Source of the DNA: Nitrospira sp.
GTDB lineage: Bacteria > Nitrospirota > Nitrospiria > Nitrospirales > Nitrospiraceae
Direction of reading: 5' to 3'
DNA: 64,000 bases
Assembly: GCA_030123605.1 (NCBI GenBank)
Contig: CP126123.1
Span: 3,328,001 to 3,392,000 of the forward strand
Shown piece by piece: positions 27,950 through 37,586 of this stretch (within the stretch, counting starts at the first letter, position 1; each line of letters opens with the position of its first letter). Under the pieces are notes generated by a model. The model searched no databases. It was not told the origin of the DNA and worked only from the letters and a program-made list of their open reading frames with translations. Position numbers and translations under genes: made by a program.

Positions 27950-28333
27950 GTGTTACTGGTCGTGGAAGACGATACAGACATGCGGAGTTTACTCTGCGAC
28001 GAGTTGTGGGGTGAAGGGTACCAATTGCGGGAAGCTGCCAATGGTGAGGAAGGGTTGGCCGCGGTCATGCGCGCGGCACCGGACTTGATCGTGACCGATC
28101 TGAAGATGTTGGCCGGAGGGTTTGAGTATGTGCATCGGCTGAGAACCTGCGCGCCACGTTGTCCGATCATCGTGATGTCGGCCTTCGGCGACATCCAGAC
28201 CAAGCAGGCGGCGATGAAGAGCGGGGCGACGGCCTACTTCGACAAGCCGGTTCGCCTGTCGGAGTTGAAGGCGGCGGTCAAACAATTGTTGCGGGATTCG
28301 GACAGGTTGCCGGACGGGCGGCTCCTACACTGA
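27950..28333 (+). CDS. Single-domain response regulator (receiver only)
   Basis: A 127-residue receiver domain with no output domain: acidic pair in VVEDDTDM, phospho-Asp50 in LIVTDLKM, Ser in IIVMSAFGD and Lys in AYFDKPVR. The receiver is closely similar to that of the NtrC-type regulator upstream (both contain VxxDxDMRSLxCD). The GTG at 27950 follows GGGAGGGGGA. Longer frames would start at or before the transcript start of the sigma-54 promoter, so they are rejected. It may act as a phosphate sink or CheY-like adaptor for the neighbouring kinase. Confidence 0.82.
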   Translation: MLLVVEDDTDMRSLLCDELWGEGYQLREAANGEEGLAAVMRAAPDLIVTDLKMLAGGFEYVHRLRTCAPRCPIIVMSAFGDIQTKQAAMKSGATAYFDKPVRLSELKAAVKQLLRDSDRLPDGRLLH

Positions 28334-28417
28334 ATGTCCGCGTCGGACGGGCGACCAGGTGACGGTTTCCCCCCGCGAGGGAGGGTTGTATTGAACCGAT
28401 CAGCATAGTACAAGTAG

Positions 28418-28440
28418 GGCCTTTCGCATACAGAAAGGCC
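28418..28440 (+). terminator. Hairpin between the receiver and activator genes
   Basis: A perfect 8-bp stem (GGCCTTTC / GAAAGGCC) with a 7-nt loop, about 85 nt after the receiver stop and 40 nt before the next start. Only two T residues follow, so termination is likely weak. Confidence 0.4.
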
Positions 28441-28480
28441 TTCGGTGTCCGCCACAAATAGTATTATGAGGAGTGATGAG

Positions 28481-29884
28481 ATGGCCGGATCTCCCTCACA
28501 GACACCCTTCCTGTCTCCCTTTGCCGATCCTGTTCTCGCTGCTCGCGTAGAGGCCTTGAAACAACTGGCCGACGGGTTGACCGACCGGGTCGCCGTCATG
28601 GATCGGGACCTGAATGTGGTCTATGCCAATGACAAGGCATGGGGCAGGGAAGGGAATCAGACTGCGGTATCCAGACCTGCCAAGTGTTACGAAGCCTTCG
28701 TCCGCTTGACGGACCCCTGCGGGACATGCCCCGCCACCAAGGTGTTCGAGACTCGAGAGGTACGGACGATCGCCTGCGCCAGTCCCGGTGAAGGCACCGC
28801 CTGCGGCATGCACCAAGCCTTCCCGCTGATGTCTGCGTCGGGTGAAGTCGGATCGGTGCTGGTATTGTTTCACAAACGGGCGGAAACGCCTGCCCTCACG
28901 GAGGTTCTCCCGGCGCGAAAAGGAGGTCGGCTGCGGCCGGAACGGACCGACTCGCGATTGGGGGACCTGGTCGGCGCGAGTCCGGCGATGCACCAGCTGT
29001 TCGACATGATTCGGTTGGTGGCCGACAGCGTGGCGACGGTGCTGATTCAAGGCGAAAGCGGGACGGGCAAGGAGCTGGTGGCCAGGACGATCCATCAGAG
29101 TAGTTACCGCCGTGACAAACCGTTTGTCGTGGTGGATTGCGGAGCCCTCCCCGAGACCCTGTTGGAAAGTGAACTGTTCGGCCATGTCAAGGGAGCCTTT
29201 ACGGGGGCTTCTACGGCCAAGCCTGGTCTGTTCGAAGAAGCGGACGGAGGAACCGTGTTCTTGGACGAAATCGCCGACACCTCTCCGACCTTCCAGGCTA
29301 AGCTGTTGCGGGTGTTGCAAGAGGGGGAGATCAAGCGGGTCGGGGGCACGCAACCGGTCAAGATCGATGTCCGTGTCATTTCGGCCACCAATAGGGATTT
29401 GACCGATCTGGTGAAGGCGAAGGCGTTTCGACAGGATCTCTATTATCGATTGGCCGTGCTGCCGATGTATTTACCACCCTTGCGCGAGCGAAGGGGGGAC
29501 ATTCCTCTCCTGGTCTCGCAGTTTATCGAGGATTCCTGCCGACGACACCGCCAATCGTTTCGCCACGTGAGCGACGAGGCCATGCGGACATTGACTGCCG
29601 CCCCATGGCTCGGTAACGTTCGTGAATTGCAACACTACATCGAACGGGCGGTCGTCACGACCACGGATACGGAGTTGACCTGCCACGACTTGGCGGCGGT
29701 GAAGACGCAGCCAACGGGGGCCGACCTCCGGACGGTCGTACGGGGGGCCGCCCGACAGGCGGAGAGGGCCCGCATCCTCCAGGCATTACAAGAAGCGTCC
29801 GGGAATCGGGTGAAGGCCGCCCGTTTGCTCAAGATCAGCCGCGCCAACCTCTATAACAAACTGCATGAGTTCGGCATTCAGTAA
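28481..29884 (+). CDS. Sigma-54-dependent activator with cysteine-bearing PAS sensor domain
   Basis: A 467-residue activator. The N-terminal PAS domain (about 20-140) carries KCYEAF, PCGTCPA and TACGMH cysteines, a pattern compatible with metal or redox sensing. There is no receiver. The AAA+ domain has GESGTGKE, an intact GAFTGA loop, FLDEIAD and [10 protein letters not shown]; the Fis-type helix-turn-helix ends the protein ([21 protein letters not shown]). The ATG at 28481 is preceded by GAGGAG; an upstream GTG at 28445 is less likely. It sits immediately upstream of the sigma-54 promoter of the multicopper-oxidase cluster and is its obvious candidate activator. Confidence 0.93.
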   Translation: MAGSPSQTPFLSPFADPVLAARVEALKQLADGLTDRVAVMDRDLNVVYANDKAWGREGNQTAVSRPAKCYEAFVRLTDPCGTCPATKVFETREVRTIACASPGEGTACGMHQAFPLMSASGEVGSVLVLFHKRAETPALTEVLPARKGGRLRPERTDSRLGDLVGASPAMHQLFDMIRLVADSVATVLIQGESGTGKELVARTIHQSSYRRDKPFVVVDCGALPETLLESELFGHVKGAFTGASTAKPGLFEEADGGTVFLDEIADTSPTFQAKLLRVLQEGEIKRVGGTQPVKIDVRVISATNRDLTDLVKAKAFRQDLYYRLAVLPMYLPPLRERRGDIPLLVSQFIEDSCRRHRQSFRHVSDEAMRTLTAAPWLGNVRELQHYIERAVVTTTDTELTCHDLAAVKTQPTGADLRTVVRGAARQAERARILQALQEASGNRVKAARLLKISRANLYNKLHEFGIQ

Positions 29885-30133
29885 CCTGCGCGAGTGACCT
29901 TTCGGTTGATTTCTCCTTCTCAGTCTCATGCCGACCAGGCCGCTGCCCGATCGCCGGAAACTGGCTTACGCTCCGGGGGGCGGAAAGACTGCTCCGCTCG
30001 AGCCATTGGGCTTGCAGGAGTTCGCTCATGATGAATGCGCAGGTCATGCCGACGACGGATATCAGGGAGAAGAATGATGACAGAGAGTCATGGGTATCTG
30101 TGTCCTTTCTTGCCCCAATCATTCAAAAAAATC

Positions 30134-30149
30134 GTCCAATAAATTGGAC
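30134..30149. promoter_or_regulatory. Palindrome, candidate upstream activator site
   Basis: A perfect 7-2-7 palindrome (GTCCAAT-AA-ATTGGAC) about 165 bp upstream of the -24 element, a normal place for an NtrC-type enhancer site. It lies in the 687-bp gap 29885-30571, which otherwise holds the sigma-54 promoter and no supported gene. Confidence 0.5.
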
Positions 30150-30313
30150 AGTCTAACGTGTTGGAATATCGTGAATTGCATTTTCGACATGGTTGCGTTG
30201 TCTAATCGCCTGGAAATTGCCCTCCTCCGATAACCGCTCGATCATTTCTCGACGGCTCATCTAAGCATTTGTTTTCATGAAAGAAGATTATTGAATCTTC
30301 CTGTGTGCTAACG

Positions 30314-30330
30314 GCGGCACGGTGATTGCG
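30314..30330 (+). promoter_or_regulatory. Sigma-54 (-24/-12) promoter of the multicopper oxidase cluster
   Basis: GGCACGG (30316-30322), three bases, then TTGC (30326-30329). All -24/-12 core bases are present at 12-nt spacing; only the flanking T and final W deviate from consensus. A leader of about 230 nt precedes the ATG at 30572. Confidence 0.65.
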
Positions 30331-30571
30331 CTACGGGCTAGCGCTGGTGAAGGTGCGGGTGATTAGGACCGGCCTCCGAATGACCTGCTCCCTCAACTCA
30401 GAGGATGTCCTTCACCAGCCCTTATTCCCTTTAGGAGAGTTTTCGTGGAGGGAAGAAGGAGAGGCCGGAGCAGCCGGGGTCCTATCTTCTGATGGAGGCC
30501 GGTCACACGACCACGTTCTTTAACCACTCCCGCGGAAGGGCGCGGGAATTTACAAGGAGGAGGCCGACAAT

Positions 30572-33500
30572 ATGAGGTCTTCATTGCATGTGCCAAACCG
30601 CAGGCGCAAACGTCGCGAGGCGATGGTGCGTTTGCAGGCGGCGCTGCTGTCGGGCAGTTTGCTCGCGGCGCCGTGGGTGTTTGCGGCAGGACCGGGCGAT
30701 CAGTCGCATAGCGGACATGCGACGCAGGTTGCGATGCCCGGTTGGACTCAGACCCTGAAGGGTCAGACGGTGGTGGAAAACGCCATCGAGGGTCGCGCGG
30801 GGAGTGTGGAGCAGTCGGAGTTGCAGCACCATCGACTGATGCAGCGGTTGGAAGAACAGGCCCAAAAAGACGGACAGGCCCAAGCCACGTCGGGCGCGTT
30901 CAACACCATGTCCACAATGCACCAGTACATGGGGCAGGACGGGAGCAGTTTCCTGTTGGCCTCCGACATGAGCAAGGGCGAGCCGGTATTGACCAGCGGT
31001 GGAAAGTGTCCGACCGGTGTTCCGGTGAAGAACTATGACGTGACCATGATGAACATCGAGATCACGTTGAATCGCTGGCTGGACTACTATCCAGGTTACA
31101 TGTACGTGTTGACGCAGGATGTGGAGAAGGCTCGCGCGGAGGAAGCCAAGAACAAGGCCGCCCGCGAGAAGGATGGGTATGATCCGGGAGCGGTGAGCAC
31201 GGGTCTGCAGGGCGACGTCATTCAGCCATTGGTTCTCCGTGCGAACCAAGGCGATTGCATCAAGATGACGCTGCGCAACCAGATGGAAGCGGAGGACGGT
31301 AGCCTGTTCATCCAGGCCTCCAGCATGGTCGTCAGTGCGACCGGGAAGCCCGCGACCACGACCAACCCCGAGTCCATCGTGGCGCCGGGGAAGACGCAGG
31401 AATTCGAGTGGTACATCCATCCGCACATGCAGGAAGGTGTGCGGCAATTCCATTCCTACAGTCATGACCGTGAGTTGACCGTGTTGGGTCTGTTCGGCGC
31501 GTTTGTCGTGGAGCCGAAGGGATCGAAATACGTCGAGGCGCTCGGAACCGGCCCTGCCAAGGAAACGGCGAGCGGCTGGCAGGTGAACATCGACAACGGG
31601 TCGGGACCGGACTTCCGCGAGTTCGTGTTGTTCTATCATGAAATCGGCGACGAAGCCTTTCGTCCGTTGAACAAGAAGGGTGACTTCCTGCCGCAACGCG
31701 ATCCGCTGACGGATGCCTACCGTCCCGGCGGCCGCGCCTTGAACTATCGCAGCGAGCCGTTCGGCATCGATCAGATGCATTTGCAACACGAATACTTCGG
31801 GTTCGAGGACGAGTCCATGGGCTACAGCTCCTACACCTTCGGAGATGTGCCCACGACGATTCCTCGCGGCTACATCGGCGACCCGGTCAAGTGGCGGATC
31901 GTCCACGGTGGATCCGAAGTGTTCCACTCGCACCATCCGCACAGCGGCACCATCCGATGGCAGCGGAGCCCGGGCACGGAGTCCAATAATCTTTGGGCTG
32001 CGGGTCAGGATGGACCGGTGAAGTATCCCGTCGTCCGGACGAAGTCCGATCGCGTCGATGTGGAAGTCATCGGCCCTTCCGAGGCGTTGGACCTTGAGCC
32101 GGAATGCGGCGGCGGCGGCTGTCAGCATCTGGCCGGTGAGTTCTTGTTCCACTGCCACGTCGCGCACCACTATGTGGCGGGCATGTGGGGCTACGGCCGC
32201 TTCTACAATACGTTGCAGGTCGGCGGGGCCCATACGGACACCATGCCGGATCTGCAGGAGTTGCCCGACCGTCAGGGTCGGATGAAGCTGGGTGTGGCCT
32301 CGGACAAGTTGATCGGCACCACGGTCGATTGGTTCGGCAAGACGTTCAAGATCGTCGACAAAGGCGGGAAGACCAACTGGAAATCCGATCCTGTGGTCGT
32401 GAACATCAAGGATTGGGTGGAAATGTTCGTGCCGGCTCAGGGGCAACCGGGCCACACGAACGATGAAAAGGGCCAGATCCTGGCCTACGATTCCACGGTG
32501 TGGGACTGGAAGTGGGACGGCAACATCGCACGCGGCGAGCGTGAGAGCACCGCCCAGAATCCGAAGTATCCCGCCGCGGTGAAGTGGGATGACAACACCA
32601 GACCCGCCATTCTGTTTGATCCGACCACGGGCAAAATGGCCTGGCCGTTGTTCAAGCCGCACTTCGGCAAGCGGGTGCCGTTCTCAGCCAACCATAGCGG
32701 CGCGCCATGGTTGGAGCCGATTCACCAGGATGAAAACGGTGATCGGACCTCCGAGCCGGCAAAGCCAGGCGAACAGGGCCGCTGGAGCCTGTGCCCTGAC
32801 AACGCCAATCGGAAGCATTACAACCTGCACTTCATCCGGTTGCCCATCACCCTGGCCAAGAAGCAGGGAAAAGAGCCACCGATCGTCGATAAGGACGGCT
32901 TGATCTACGTGCTCCATGAAGAAGAGCAGTTGACCAGGGCCAACGACGACTTGAAGTTGCCGGCGGTCATTCGTGCCAACGTGTATGACTGCGTGGACAT
33001 TCTGTTGACAAGCGAGTGGGACGACGACGATTACACCAACTTCCAATCGTCCAAAATCAACATCCATCCGCATTTCTTCCAGTTCGACACTGGAAACTCG
33101 GATGGCGTGATTTCAGGGTTCGAGTACGAGATGTCCGTCCGACCGTTCACCATGTGGGGCAAGAAGACCAAGCATGGGTTGCCTGCTCCGATGGTGGGCA
33201 AGCTGAAGGAAGGCATCAAGGCGGGGGCGTCGTCCATCAAGATTCAGATGGCACCGGGCGCCACGGCCTTCCATGTCAACACCGAGTTGATGGTCGGCAT
33301 GGATTGTTTGGAGAAGGGCAACGATCAGACGGCCTCCTTGCCTCGCGACAAGAGCTGTCAGGAAGTGGCCCGCATCAAGGACATCAAGGGTGATGTGGTC
33401 ACATTCTTCAAGCCGCTGAAGCACAACCACCCGGCGGGCGAATTGGTGTCGCCGGAGTTCGTGCGTTATCGGTGGTGGGTGGACGTGGATATGGGGACCG

Positions 33501-35512
33501 TGTTCTGGCACGATCACGCGTTCGGCGCGACGACTTGGCCGCACGGCGGGTTCGGCGTGACGATCGTGGAGCCGTACGGGTCCACCTATCACGATCCGAA
33601 GAACGGCAAATTGGTGTGGAGCGGTCCGATCGCGGACATTCACAGCAACGAGCCGATCGGTGCCGGTGTGAGCGGCAGCTTCCGTGAGTTGATGGTGTCC
33701 ATCCACGACACGGTGCCCCATACCGTCAACGTCATCGAAGCCGGCAATCCTCCTGGACAGCCGATCGAAGTGGCGTTGGAAGCGGGCAAGACGGTGTCGT
33801 TCCAGATGCCGGAAAAAATCTTGAACGCGCCGAACAAGTACATCAACGGCGGCACGCACACGACCGGCAGCGGGTTCAACTTCCGCGCGGAACCGTTTGC
33901 ACAACGCCTGTCGAACAATCCGGATACGTCCAAGTTGTTCAGCAGCGCCATCCACGGAGATCCCGATACGCCTCTGTTGAGGGCGTATGTGGGCGACACG
34001 ATGGTATTCCGTCTGTTGCACCAGCTGATGAACGAATCCCATGTGTGGACGATTTCCGGCCACACGTTCCTGACTGAACGCTACGCGGCCGATGCCAACC
34101 GGAAGAACTCCATTCACGTGGGGATCGCCGAGCGGTATGACCTCGTCAGCAAGGCGGGCGGGTTCCAGGGGATGCCGGGCGACTACATCCACTTCAACGG
34201 TCGGAGCTCACACTTCGCCGAAGGGGGATGGGGTATCGTCCGCGTGCTCGACAAGCAGGTGGAAGACCTGAAGCCGTTGCCGAGGGGAACCAATCCGCTC
34301 GGAATTCCACCCGTGCCCAGTTCAGTTTGTCCGTCCGATGCGCCGGTGAAGAACTTCAACGTGGCGGCGTTGGATCGTCCGATGAAGCTCAACCCGAAGG
34401 CGCCGGATGCCATCGAAGTCGACTTTGAGCGGAAGATCGAAATGACCGTGCCGGAAGGCAAGATCTTCGCGCTTGAAGAGGAAGCCGCGACGGTCGCAGG
34501 CAACGTGATGCCGAATCCGCTCACGCTGCGCGCGAACCTGGGCGACTGCCTCAAGGTGCATCTCAAGAACAAGATGAAGGCCAGCCGGGCGTCGTTCTTT
34601 GCGCCGGGCCTTGCCTTTGATCCGAAGGACAGCCAGGGTTTGAACGTCGGCAACAACGGCGGCGACCAGACCGTGGGACCGGGCGAGAGTCGGACCTATA
34701 CCTTCTACGCGCATCCTGCCAACAAGGAGACGACGTCGTTGGTGTGGGACGGCGGCAACATCGTCGTCAATCCGCGCAACGGATTGTACGGCGCGATCGT
34801 CATCGGGCCGAAGGGATCGCAGTATCGTGACCCCGTGACCGGTGCCGATGTATCACAGAAGAACAGCTGGCGGGCGGATGTCATCGTCGACACCAGCCTG
34901 CCGGAAAACGCCGGCAAGCGGAATTACCGTGACGTGGCCCTCTTCTTCCAAGACGAGGACAACATCATCGGTACCGCGTTCATGCCGTATGTGCAGAATG
35001 TGGCAGGTCTGACGTCGGTCAACTATCGCGCGGAACCGTACAAGTTCCGCGAGGAAGAGGGCTGCTCGCTGGGCAAGATCTTCCAGCCTTGCAAGGTGGA
35101 CAAGCCCGAGGATCCCGTGACGCCCTTGATCGAGGCGCATGCGGGTGATGCGGTGCGCATCCACGTGATCGGCGCCAACAGCGAACAGAACGGCATGTTC
35201 GGAGTCGAGGGGCACGAGTGGCCGATCGAACCCTATATGCCAGGTGCCGACATGATCAGCGTGGTGGAATACGCCGGTTCGGAAGTGCTCGATGTCTTCA
35301 TCCGTGGCGGAGCGGGTGGTCCGTATCGCCAGGTGGGAGACTTCGTCTGGTCCAACCAGCGGTTGCCCTACACGCAATCGGGACAGTGGGGTTATCTGCG
35401 GGTATTGCCGGCGGGCGATACGCGGATTCAACCCCTCGGGGCGGCCGGCTCAGGCGCACGTCAAGCTGAGGTGCAACCTGGCGCGCAGGCAATCCCGACT
35501 GCCATGAAGTAA
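30572..35512 (+). CDS. Giant MofA-like periplasmic multicopper oxidase
   Basis: A 1646-residue secreted protein: basic N-terminus (RRRKRR), hydrophobic core and AAG cleavage near residue 39. Several cupredoxin-type domains follow. Copper-ligand motifs include HPHMQ, FHSHHPHSG (near 450), FHCHVAHHYVAGMWGYGRFY (near 526), HPHFFQFD (near 831), FWHDHAFGATTWPHGG (near 979), GHTF (near 1163) and VEGHEW (near 1547). The double-to-triple size matches the MofA type of Leptothrix, proposed as a manganese oxidase; substrate here (Mn, Fe, Cu or other) is not proven. AAGGAGGAGG precedes the ATG. A strong terminator follows, and a sigma-54 promoter and activator gene precede. Confidence 0.85.
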   Translation: MRSSLHVPNRRRKRREAMVRLQAALLSGSLLAAPWVFAAGPGDQSHSGHATQVAMPGWTQTLKGQTVVENAIEGRAGSVEQSELQHHRLMQRLEEQAQKDGQAQATSGAFNTMSTMHQYMGQDGSSFLLASDMSKGEPVLTSGGKCPTGVPVKNYDVTMMNIEITLNRWLDYYPGYMYVLTQDVEKARAEEAKNKAAREKDGYDPGAVSTGLQGDVIQPLVLRANQGDCIKMTLRNQMEAEDGSLFIQASSMVVSATGKPATTTNPESIVAPGKTQEFEWYIHPHMQEGVRQFHSYSHDRELTVLGLFGAFVVEPKGSKYVEALGTGPAKETASGWQVNIDNGSGPDFREFVLFYHEIGDEAFRPLNKKGDFLPQRDPLTDAYRPGGRALNYRSEPFGIDQMHLQHEYFGFEDESMGYSSYTFGDVPTTIPRGYIGDPVKWRIVHGGSEVFHSHHPHSGTIRWQRSPGTESNNLWAAGQDGPVKYPVVRTKSDRVDVEVIGPSEALDLEPECGGGGCQHLAGEFLFHCHVAHHYVAGMWGYGRFYNTLQVGGAHTDTMPDLQELPDRQGRMKLGVASDKLIGTTVDWFGKTFKIVDKGGKTNWKSDPVVVNIKDWVEMFVPAQGQPGHTNDEKGQILAYDSTVWDWKWDGNIARGERESTAQNPKYPAAVKWDDNTRPAILFDPTTGKMAWPLFKPHFGKRVPFSANHSGAPWLEPIHQDENGDRTSEPAKPGEQGRWSLCPDNANRKHYNLHFIRLPITLAKKQGKEPPIVDKDGLIYVLHEEEQLTRANDDLKLPAVIRANVYDCVDILLTSEWDDDDYTNFQSSKINIHPHFFQFDTGNSDGVISGFEYEMSVRPFTMWGKKTKHGLPAPMVGKLKEGIKAGASSIKIQMAPGATAFHVNTELMVGMDCLEKGNDQTASLPRDKSCQEVARIKDIKGDVVTFFKPLKHNHPAGELVSPEFVRYRWWVDVDMGTVFWHDHAFGATTWPHGGFGVTIVEPYGSTYHDPKNGKLVWSGPIADIHSNEPIGAGVSGSFRELMVSIHDTVPHTVNVIEAGNPPGQPIEVALEAGKTVSFQMPEKILNAPNKYINGGTHTTGSGFNFRAEPFAQRLSNNPDTSKLFSSAIHGDPDTPLLRAYVGDTMVFRLLHQLMNESHVWTISGHTFLTERYAADANRKNSIHVGIAERYDLVSKAGGFQGMPGDYIHFNGRSSHFAEGGWGIVRVLDKQVEDLKPLPRGTNPLGIPPVPSSVCPSDAPVKNFNVAALDRPMKLNPKAPDAIEVDFERKIEMTVPEGKIFALEEEAATVAGNVMPNPLTLRANLGDCLKVHLKNKMKASRASFFAPGLAFDPKDSQGLNVGNNGGDQTVGPGESRTYTFYAHPANKETTSLVWDGGNIVVNPRNGLYGAIVIGPKGSQYRDPVTGADVSQKNSWRADVIVDTSLPENAGKRNYRDVALFFQDEDNIIGTAFMPYVQNVAGLTSVNYRAEPYKFREEEGCSLGKIFQPCKVDKPEDPVTPLIEAHAGDAVRIHVIGANSEQNGMFGVEGHEWPIEPYMPGADMISVVEYAGSEVLDVFIRGGAGGPYRQVGDFVWSNQRLPYTQSGQWGYLRVLPAGDTRIQPLGAAGSGARQAEVQPGAQAIPTAMK

Positions 35513-35540
35513 GCGGGCGAATCATGGCGTAACCACGGAT

Positions 35541-35579
35541 GGGGGAGCTGCCCGTAACACGCAGCTCCCCCGTTTTTTT
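35541..35579 (+). terminator. Strong intrinsic terminator after the multicopper oxidase gene
   Basis: A perfect 11-bp GC-rich stem (35541-35551 with 35561-35571), 9-nt loop and a seven-T run (35573-35579). It separates the oxidase transcript from the following cluster unless there is read-through. Confidence 0.92.
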
Positions 35580-35672
35580 AGAAAATTCTGAATTTTGAAT
35601 TCTGAGTTCTGAGTTGGGAGTGTAAAGGGAATTCAGGCCTGTCAGCTCAGCACTGCATCGGAGGAGGCCGGA

Positions 35673-36608
35673 GTGAGGAACATAACGAGCACGCTTGCGG
35701 CAGGAGTAATCATTGCCTGCCTCGGAAGTTCTGCATGGGCGTATGAAGAAACGACGGTGACGGACGGGGGGACGCTGACAGGGATCGTAAAACTGGAGGG
35801 GGCAGTCCCGAAACCAAAGGGGTACAACCTCACCACGCTCCCGGACCCCTTCTACTGCGGGCGCATTTCCGACGGCGAAGGCTGGCGCATTCTGCAACCC
35901 TTCAACATCGGAGCGGGAGGCGAGTTCCGTGAAGTCGTCGTGTATTTGGAAGGGATTGAGAAAGGAAAACCGTTCACTGAAAAAGAAGTGCCGCAAATTG
36001 AGGCACGGGATTGTCTGTTCCTGCCTTTTACGACCGTGGTGCGAGACGATCAGTCGGTCACGGTCGTCAACATGGACCCGGTCATGCACGACATTCAGGC
36101 CTATGAAACCTCGCAGCTGGGCCCTCGGGTGTTGTTCAACGTGCCGCTGCCGATGAACCCGCAGCATCCACGCAATTTCAAGGATCGCACCGAGGCCGGG
36201 ATGTATCACAAACACATGGCCGGTCCGCCGATGAAAGAGTTGGTCAAACTCAGCAAAGGGCGCCGAGTCTTCGTCATGCAATGCGGTTTCCATGCGTACA
36301 TGGAGAGCTGGGGCGTGGCCGTGACCAATCCCTATTTCGCCAAGACGGATGGGCAGGGGCGGTTCACCATGACCGACGTGCCGCCGGGCACTTACAAGTT
36401 GGTCGTCTGGCATCCCTATGTTCGAACGACGACCGAACAAACCGTCACCATCGGTCCGAAGGGCACGGTCGAGGTATCGATAAGCGTTCCTGCGCCGACA
36501 GGGCGCCTCTATGCCAACGAGGTGTTGGACCATGCCTATACCCGGTACAACGTGACCGAGGAAGCGAAGAAAGAAATCGATCCGTTGGTTCAAAAACAGG
36601 AGCGGTGA
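35673..36608 (+). CDS. Secreted cupredoxin-like protein with C-terminal beta-sandwich domain
   Basis: A 311-residue protein with a signal peptide (cleavage after AWA near residue 24). The central region resembles a type 1 copper site: a His in NMDPVMHDIQAYE, then CGFHAYM giving the amicyanin-like C-x2-H-x2-M loop. The C-terminal about 80 residues (TDGQGRFTMTDVPPGTYKLVVWHPY) look like a carboxypeptidase-regulatory-type beta sandwich. It may carry electrons to or from the giant oxidase. Start is GTG 35673 after GGAGG. The next gene starts 8 nt downstream. Confidence 0.75.
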   Translation: MRNITSTLAAGVIIACLGSSAWAYEETTVTDGGTLTGIVKLEGAVPKPKGYNLTTLPDPFYCGRISDGEGWRILQPFNIGAGGEFREVVVYLEGIEKGKPFTEKEVPQIEARDCLFLPFTTVVRDDQSVTVVNMDPVMHDIQAYETSQLGPRVLFNVPLPMNPQHPRNFKDRTEAGMYHKHMAGPPMKELVKLSKGRRVFVMQCGFHAYMESWGVAVTNPYFAKTDGQGRFTMTDVPPGTYKLVVWHPYVRTTTEQTVTIGPKGTVEVSISVPAPTGRLYANEVLDHAYTRYNVTEEAKKEIDPLVQKQER

Positions 36609-36615
36609 GCGCGGA

Positions 36616-37554
36616 GTGAAGCAGTCAGCCATGACCAGATCAGTCGGTATCAACATCGTAGTGGCAGCGTTGCTGTTGATGGGGGTCCCGTCTCAGGGGC
36701 TTGTTTACGCCGACCATGAATTGCCCAAGCCGCCGCCGCTCTGGTCTCCCTTGGACGAGGCCGAGCGGTTGGCGTTGATCGAAGTTCCTGGCGGCATGGT
36801 TCCCGTTCCGGCCGGTTCGTTTTTGATGGGCAGCGATCCGAGGATCGATCGTGCAGCAGGGCCGCAGGAGCAGCCGCAGCATCAGGTGTACGTCGACGCC
36901 TTCCAGGTCGATCGGTTCGAAGTCAGCAATGTGAATTATCTGCGGTATGTGCTGGCCACGAGGGCGCCTTGGCCGCATTACTGGCGTGAACAGCCGTTTC
37001 CGGAAAAGATCGCGAAACATCCAGTGATCGGTGTCTCGTGGCGAGAGGCCGATGCCTATTGCCGGTGGCGCGGGGCCCGTCTGCCGACGGAAGCCGAATG
37101 GGAAAAGGCCGCGCGCGGCGTGGATGGGCGGATGTTTCCGTGGGGCAACGAGCCGGCCGGATGGATCAAAAGCAACATCGCGCATCCGGGATCCAAGCGA
37201 GGAGCGAAGTACCCCCCGTTGGCGAATGTGGATCGGTATGAGAACGGTGTGAGTCCCTATGGTGTGCACCAATTGGCCGGCAATGTCAGCGAGTGGGTGT
37301 CCGATTGGTTCGATCCGGAATATTATCGCCGCGACGAGAACCGGAATCCGATCGGACCCACCTCAGGACAGGACAAGGTGTTTCGCGGAGGGTCGTGGAA
37401 CGAAGATCCCGAAGTCGCCCGGTCCGCCGGGCGGAACTCCGGTGGCCTGGACCATTGGAGTTATCTGATCGGGTTTCGATGTGCGCAATCAATTGCAGCA
37501 AGCAGTCAGCTATCAGCCGTCAGTCAGGAGCTGTTTCTGACAACTGATCGTTGA
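36616..37554 (+). CDS. Secreted SUMF1/formylglycine-generating-enzyme-fold protein (first copy)
   Basis: A 312-residue exported protein (signal sequence to about residue 33). The FGE-sulphatase fold is shown by AGSFLMGSDPR, VSWREADAYCRWRGARLPTEAEWEKAARG, HQLAGNVSEWVSDWF, FRGGSWNE and a terminal GFRCAQS. The two redox cysteines that bacterial and human formylglycine enzymes use after the GGSW motif are absent here (NEDPEVARSAGR), so it is probably a binding or structural member. The C-terminal about 20 residues are translated from a short repeat. Start is GTG 36616. Confidence 0.85.
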   Translation: MKQSAMTRSVGINIVVAALLLMGVPSQGLVYADHELPKPPPLWSPLDEAERLALIEVPGGMVPVPAGSFLMGSDPRIDRAAGPQEQPQHQVYVDAFQVDRFEVSNVNYLRYVLATRAPWPHYWREQPFPEKIAKHPVIGVSWREADAYCRWRGARLPTEAEWEKAARGVDGRMFPWGNEPAGWIKSNIAHPGSKRGAKYPPLANVDRYENGVSPYGVHQLAGNVSEWVSDWFDPEYYRRDENRNPIGPTSGQDKVFRGGSWNEDPEVARSAGRNSGGLDHWSYLIGFRCAQSIAASSQLSAVSQELFLTTDR

Positions 37555-37586
37555 ATGCTGATAGTCGGGAAACAAGGAGGCCGAAG

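Noticed and set aside
29835-30122. 95-codon minus-strand frame downstream of the sigma-54 activator
   Set aside because: No recognisable protein features, and it overlaps the 3' end of the activator gene.
30581-32662. 693-codon minus-strand frame opposite the giant oxidase
   Set aside because: It is the antisense shadow of a high-GC gene; its translation is Arg/His/Leu-rich without a recognisable domain, and the plus strand encodes clear copper motifs.
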